From NCBI GenBank assembly GCA_017389885.1, contig JAFPDR010000136.1, positions 1 to 9,896 on the forward strand: a stretch of DNA of 9,896 nucleotides, in the 5' to 3' direction. Positions 6,834 through 9,896 of the stretch are shown piece by piece. The stretch is from Kiritimatiellia bacterium. GTDB taxonomy: Bacteria > Verrucomicrobiota > Kiritimatiellia > RFP12 > UBA1067. Both the position numbers and the translations under genes were made by a program. The notes under the pieces are model-generated. The model was not told where the DNA came from, searched no databases, and worked only from the letters and a program-made list of their open reading frames with translations. Numbering within the stretch: position 1 is the stretch's first letter; each line of letters opens with the position of its first letter.

Positions 6834-7325
6834 ATGATCATCCTCGGAGTAGACACGTCGCTCAGGTCGACAGGATTCGGAGTCGTGGAATCCGTCGGCA
6901 GCAGGCTCAAGGCCCTCGACTACGGGAACATCCCGAACGCGCAGTCCGTGCCGATCTCGGAGTGCCTCAGACGCATACACGCGAAGATCGCGGAACTGGT
7001 CGCGGCGTGGAATCCGGACGTGCTGAGCGTGGAGAAGGTCATCTACGGGAAGAACGCCAACACGATGATGGTGCTCGGCGAGGCGAGGGGCGCTGTGATA
7101 GTCGCCGCGGCGGACGCGGGGAAGAGCGTGTACGAGTACGAGCCGCGGCGCGTGAAGATGGCGGTTTGCGGCAACGGGATGGCGGAGAAGGAGCAGGTGC
7201 AGCGGATGGTGAAGACGCTGCTCGCGCTGCCGGAGCTCCCGCAGAACGACGCAGCGGACGCGCTCGCGATGGCGATCTGCCACGCGCACTCGCAGTCGCG
7301 CATATCCTCCGGAACGCCGATATAG
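6834..7325 (+). CDS. ruvC: Crossover junction endodeoxyribonuclease RuvC (Holliday junction resolvase)
   Basis: Codes for 163 residues, normal for RuvC (about 160-175). It opens with the MIILGVDTSLRSTGFGVV fold start. The four acidic catalytic residues are all visible: D7, E67 in VEK, and D139 and D142 in NDAADALA. These match E. coli D7, E67, D138 and D141. The GNGMAEKEQVQRMV segment is also characteristic. RuvC works as a dimer that cuts four-way junctions symmetrically with Mg2+ after branch migration by RuvAB. ruvA and ruvB are not in the visible flanks; here the gene lies between a J-domain gene and a LysM gene. Translation starts without a Shine-Dalgarno sequence, behind a G-free AACT-heptad leader 24 bases after the previous stop. 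Codon use resembles that of its neighbours. Confidence 0.96.
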   Translation: MIILGVDTSLRSTGFGVVESVGSRLKALDYGNIPNAQSVPISECLRRIHAKIAELVAAWNPDVLSVEKVIYGKNANTMMVLGEARGAVIVAAADAGKSVYEYEPRRVKMAVCGNGMAEKEQVQRMVKTLLALPELPQNDAADALAMAICHAHSQSRISSGTPI

Positions 7326-7361
7326 GGCGGGACATTCCGATGACACAGGAGGGCGAGAATT

Positions 7362-7370
7362 TGGTAAAAT
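7362..7370 (+). promoter_or_regulatory. Extended -10 promoter of the LysM-purD unit
   Basis: TGG followed by TAAAAT (7365-7370) makes an extended -10 with predicted transcription start near 7377. ATGACA at 7340-7345 resembles a -35, but the 19-base spacing is long. The position supports translation from 7400 rather than from an in-frame ATG at 7340. Confidence 0.5.
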
Positions 7371-7389
7371 ATCCGAAGCAAGGAAAGGG

Positions 7390-7396
7390 AAGGAAG
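7390..7396 (+). promoter_or_regulatory. Ribosome binding site of the LysM gene
   Basis: The purine-rich AAGGAAG run lies just before the ATG at 7400, with AGGA (7391-7394) 5 bases from it. It supports this start, which also begins directly with a signal peptide. Confidence 0.6.
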
Positions 7397-7399
7397 AAA

Positions 7400-7942
7400 A
7401 TGAACAAGGCAACGATTGCAATTGCGGCGCTGGCCGCGGCGCTTGCGGCGGGAGGGGCTTTCGCGCAGGCTGCCGGAACGGGCCGCGACGCGTTTCTGAA
7501 GGAACAGGCGGTGGCGGAGATGCAGCGCGTTTCCGCGCAGGTGGACATTTTGTCGTCCAACCAGGAGGAGCTCGCCGAGCGGCTGCGCAAGGCCGAGTCG
7601 GCGAAGGCCGAGATCGAGAGCCTCCGCGCCGAGATCGCCGCGCTGAAGGGAACGGTCGCGGAGCTGAGGCGAGAGATACAGGGCGTGCGCGGCGAGATAG
7701 TGCAGGACCTTTCGAAGAAGATCGCCTCGATGCAGCCTCCGGCGCAGCCGAAGCCCCAGCCCAAGCCGCAGCCCCGCCCCGCCTACTCGGGGCCTGTGTA
7801 CGAGTACACCGTCCAGTCCGGCGACTCGCTCTTCCTCATCGCGAAGGCGTTCGACTCCACCGTCCAGAAGATCAAGGAAGTCAACGGGCTCAAGAGCGAC
7901 AGGCTCAGCATCGGGCAGAAGATAAAGATTCCCAAGGAGTGA
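7400..7942 (+). CDS. Secreted coiled-coil protein with C-terminal LysM domain
   Basis: Codes for 180 residues. A signal peptide (residues 1-22, cleavage likely after AFA) directs export. Residues about 28-110 are rich in Glu, Lys, Arg, Ala and Leu and read as a long coiled coil. A PKPQPKPQPRP linker (about 113-127) leads to one LysM domain (136-178). That domain shows YTVQSGDSLFLIA, a central N before GLKSD, and a GQKIKIP end. LysM binds the N-acetylglucosamine-containing glycan of peptidoglycan, so the protein probably sits on the cell wall in the periplasm. The coiled coil likely mediates oligomerisation or partner binding. No catalytic domain is present, so a structural or adaptor role is inferred. 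An ATG at 7340 would add 20 charged residues before the signal peptide and is disfavoured. Its last two codons supply the purD ribosome site, and the purD ATG follows after 5 bases. Confidence 0.87.
   Translation: MNKATIAIAALAAALAAGGAFAQAAGTGRDAFLKEQAVAEMQRVSAQVDILSSNQEELAERLRKAESAKAEIESLRAEIAALKGTVAELRREIQGVRGEIVQDLSKKIASMQPPAQPKPQPKPQPRPAYSGPVYEYTVQSGDSLFLIAKAFDSTVQKIKEVNGLKSDRLSIGQKIKIPKE
7934..7939 (+). promoter_or_regulatory. Ribosome binding site of purD inside the LysM gene end
   Basis: AAGGAG occupies the last two sense codons (Lys179, Glu180) of the LysM gene, directly before its TGA and 8 bases before the ATG at 7948. It decides the purD start: the in-frame GTG at 7939 overlaps this element and would add three residues before the conserved MKILVVGSGGREHA. 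Confidence 0.75.
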
Positions 7943-7947
7943 GAAAG

Positions 7948-9267
7948 ATGAAGATACTTGTAGTCGGAAGCGGCGGAAGGGAGCACGCGATCGCCTGGAG
8001 GCTCGCGCAGGACGAGGAGAGTCACGAGCTCTACTGCGCGCCCGGGAACGCAGGCACGGCCGATGTGGCGACGAACGTCGACATCAAGGCGGACGACATC
8101 TCCGGCATCGCCGCGTGGGCGACGGTGAACCATCCGGACCTCGTCGTGGTCGGGCCGGAGGCGCCGCTCGTCAAGGGACTTGTCGACGCGCTCGCGGGGA
8201 TACGCGTCCCCGCGTTCGGACCGGTCGCCGCAGGCGCGCGCATGGAGGGGTCCAAGCGCTTCGCGAAGGAGGTCATGGACGCGGCGGGCGTTCCGACCGG
8301 GAAGGCGGAGGTGTTCACCGACGCGGCGGCCGCCAAGGCGGCGCTTCCGTCGTTCGGGCTTCCCGTCGTCATCAAGGCGGACGGACTCGCCGCGGGGAAG
8401 GGCGTGATAGTCGCGGAGACGACGGAGCAGGCCGAGGCCGCGATAGACGACATGCTCGTCGACAACAAGTTCGGCGCTGCCGGCGCCGAGGTGCTCGTCG
8501 AGGAGTTCCTGCACGGGGAGGAGTGCTCGATACTGGCGCTCGTCGACGGAAACGACGCGGTGCTGCTTCCGTCCTCCCAGGACCACAAGCGCATCTTCGA
8601 CGGCGACAAGGGTCCGAACACCGGCGGCATGGGCGCATACAGCCCCGCGCCGGTCGTGACGTCCGACAAGCTTCCGCTCATCAAGGAGAAGATCATCATG
8701 CCCGTCGTGCGCGAGCTCGGGAAGCGCGGCATTACGTACCGCGGCGTGCTGTACGCGGGGCTGATGGTCAACGACGAGAACTCGAATCCGCACGGACCCC
8801 TCGCGAAGAGCGGCTCGACAGTGAACGTCGTGGAGTTCAACGCGCGCTTCGGCGACCCCGAGACGGAGGCGGTGCTTCCGCGCCTCGGCGGAAGCTTCGC
8901 GACGGCGCTTCTCCATGCGGCGCAGGGCTGCCTGAAGCCGGAGGACGTCGTGGTGAAGGACGAGGCCGCGGCGACCGTGATCGTGGCCTCCGGCGGATAT
9001 CCTGGCGACTACGAGAAGGGCAAGGAGATCTCCGGGCTCGCGGACGCGAAGCCCGACACTATCGTGTTCCACTGCGGGACGAAGCGCGTTCCGAGCGACG
9101 ACGGCAGCAGGGTCGTGACCTCGGGCGGACGCGTCCTCTCCGTCACCGGACTCGGCGCGAACCTGCGCGAGGCCGTAGACCGCGCGTACGCGCGCATCGG
9201 CGGGATCTCGTTCGACGGCATGTTCTACCGCAGGGACATCGCCCACCGCGCCTTCGAGCGCGGATAG
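7948..9267 (+). CDS. purD: Phosphoribosylamine--glycine ligase (GAR synthetase)
   Basis: Codes for 439 residues, slightly above the usual 420-430. The enzyme joins glycine to 5-phosphoribosylamine using ATP, the second step of purine synthesis, in the cytoplasm. The N-terminal domain starts with MKILVVGSGGREHA. The ATP-grasp domain includes KADGLAAGKGV (143-153), the PSSQDHKR and GPNTGGMGAYSPAP segments, and the metal/ATP site VEFNARFGDPETE with E296 and N298. A C-terminal domain with FDGMFYRRDIAHRA completes it. All expected blocks are present, so it should be active. Compared with E. coli PurD, the hairpin before VVEFN (residues about 276-292) is roughly 12 residues longer. It is probably cotranscribed with the LysM gene, 5 bases upstream. 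No other pur gene is visible; the next gene is aconitase. Confidence 0.97.
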   Translation: MKILVVGSGGREHAIAWRLAQDEESHELYCAPGNAGTADVATNVDIKADDISGIAAWATVNHPDLVVVGPEAPLVKGLVDALAGIRVPAFGPVAAGARMEGSKRFAKEVMDAAGVPTGKAEVFTDAAAAKAALPSFGLPVVIKADGLAAGKGVIVAETTEQAEAAIDDMLVDNKFGAAGAEVLVEEFLHGEECSILALVDGNDAVLLPSSQDHKRIFDGDKGPNTGGMGAYSPAPVVTSDKLPLIKEKIIMPVVRELGKRGITYRGVLYAGLMVNDENSNPHGPLAKSGSTVNVVEFNARFGDPETEAVLPRLGGSFATALLHAAQGCLKPEDVVVKDEAAATVIVASGGYPGDYEKGKEISGLADAKPDTIVFHCGTKRVPSDDGSRVVTSGGRVLSVTGLGANLREAVDRAYARIGGISFDGMFYRRDIAHRAFERG

Positions 9268-9292
9268 ACGCGCCGAAGCGCAAAGGACCATT

Positions 9293-9321
9293 AAACCTCC
9301 AAAACTCCAAACTCCCGTAAA
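9293..9321 (+). repeat. AACT-heptad, G-free leader before the aconitase gene
   Basis: AACT occurs at 9303 and 9310, 7 bases apart, with a degenerate AACC copy at 9294. The + strand lacks G from 9287 to 9316. The last AACT is 12 bases before the ATG, against 11 in front of ruvC. No Shine-Dalgarno sequence is present. It could be a promoter or leader element; function unknown. Confidence 0.5.
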
Positions 9322-9896
9322 ATGAACGTCGTAGAGAAGATACTTTCCGCGCACCTCGTCGAGGGCGATCCCGCGAAGGACCCCGAGCTCGGGATCCGCA
9401 TAGACCAGACACTCACCCAGGACGCGACCGGCACGATGGCGTACCTGCAGTTCGAGTCGATGGGGGTTCCGCGCGTGAAGACGGACCTCTCCGTCAGCTA
9501 CGTCGACCACAACACCGTGCAGATCGGCTTCGAGAACGCAGACGACCATGACTTCCTCCAGTCCGTCGCGAAGAAGTACGGCATCGTCTACTCCAAGTGC
9601 GGCAACGGCATCTGCCACCAGCTGCACCTCGAGCGCTTCGGCAAGCCCGGCACGACGCTTCTCGGCAGCGACTCGCACACCCCGACGGGCGGCGGCGTCG
9701 GGCAGATCGCGATCGGGGCGGGCGGAATAGACATCGCCGTCGCGATGGCGGGCGGCGCGTTCCACATCCCGACTCCGAAGGTCCGCGCGATCGTCCTCAA
9801 GGGGAAGCTCCGCAAGGGCGTCTCCGCGAAGGACGTGATCCTCAAGGTGCTCGAGAAGTTCGGCACGAAGGGCAACGTCGGCTGGATATTCGAGTA
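9322..9896 (+). CDS. acn: Aconitate hydratase (3' end beyond window)
   Basis: The first 191 codons are present; the frame is open at the window edge. The start MNVVEKILSAHLVEGD and the run through RIDQTLTQDATGTMAYLQFE resemble the single-chain bacterial aconitases of the Aquifex type. Active-site residues that can be matched to pig heart aconitase are Q43 (Q72), D62-H63 (D100-H101), H99 (H147) and D117-S118-H119 (D165-S166-H167). The three Fe-S cysteines of the family lie further downstream and cannot be seen. The enzyme interconverts citrate and isocitrate in the cytoplasm. The related 3-isopropylmalate or homoaconitate dehydratase large subunits are possible alternatives but fit less well at the N-terminus. 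Translation starts with no Shine-Dalgarno sequence, behind an AACT-heptad leader 54 bases after purD. Confidence 0.88.
   Translation, partial: MNVVEKILSAHLVEGDPAKDPELGIRIDQTLTQDATGTMAYLQFESMGVPRVKTDLSVSYVDHNTVQIGFENADDHDFLQSVAKKYGIVYSKCGNGICHQLHLERFGKPGTTLLGSDSHTPTGGGVGQIAIGAGGIDIAVAMAGGAFHIPTPKVRAIVLKGKLRKGVSAKDVILKVLEKFGTKGNVGWIFE

Noticed and set aside
7340..7399. ATG at 7340 as start of the LysM protein
   Set aside because: It would place 20 charged residues before the signal peptide and is upstream of the extended -10. The purine-rich ribosome site serves 7400.
9248..9281. GCGCCTTCG / CGAAGCGC pairing at the end of purD as a terminator
   Set aside because: It needs a bulge, spans the stop codon, and is followed by AAAGGACC rather than a T-run.
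9318..9323. TAAAAT as a -10 box for the aconitase gene
   Set aside because: It overlaps the ATG, so transcription would begin inside the gene after the conserved N-terminal start. It also lacks the TGN seen at the other promoters.
7783..9765. 660-codon open frame on the - strand
   Set aside because: It lies antisense to purD and the aconitase gene, has low-complexity Arg/Val/Asp/Ala-rich composition, and has no domain. The scarcity of stop codons follows from GC bias.

Overview
The window reads as about 9.9 kb of a GC-rich bacterial chromosome in which every supported gene lies on the + strand. The best lineage guess is an anaerobic, polysaccharide-degrading member of the Verrucomicrobiota/Kiritimatiellae/Lentisphaerota group. 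That guess is inference. It rests on a large multidomain glycan-active protein beside a GH127-type arabinofuranosidase, on a Mrp/NBP35 ATPase whose N-terminal cysteine motif is typical of strict anaerobes, and on the high GC content. No rRNA or other taxonomic marker is present.

Region 1 (2-5530) handles glycans. It holds the 3' part of a very large fusion protein: the end of an unseen upstream domain, a proline linker, a polysaccharide-deacetylase-like domain, a second proline linker and a clan GH-A-like glycoside hydrolase. A complete secreted GH127/DUF1680-type beta-L-arabinofuranosidase follows. Together they suggest extracytoplasmic stripping and hydrolysis of decorated, arabinose-containing glycans.

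Region 2 (5543-7325) is housekeeping. A Mrp/NBP35 Fe-S carrier ATPase overlaps by one base a small membrane-anchored J-domain protein that looks like DjlA without its middle domain. ruvC, encoding the Holliday-junction resolvase, follows without ruvA or ruvB beside it.

Region 3 (7362-9896) holds a secreted coiled-coil/LysM protein tightly coupled to purD (purine synthesis), then the 5' part of an aconitate hydratase gene cut by the window end.

The most unusual signals are between genes. Three genes have extended -10 boxes (TGN plus a TATAAT-like hexamer) with no clear -35. The one before the GH127 gene is so close to the ATG that a leaderless mRNA is predicted. The ruvC and aconitase genes lack Shine-Dalgarno sequences. 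Each is instead preceded by a G-free C/A-rich leader carrying AACT units at an exact 7-base period, with the last unit 11 or 12 bases before the ATG. A perfect 8-bp inverted repeat abuts the mrp -10 box. I see no mobile element, CRISPR array, RNA gene or phage gene, and no gene-free stretch longer than 300 bases.
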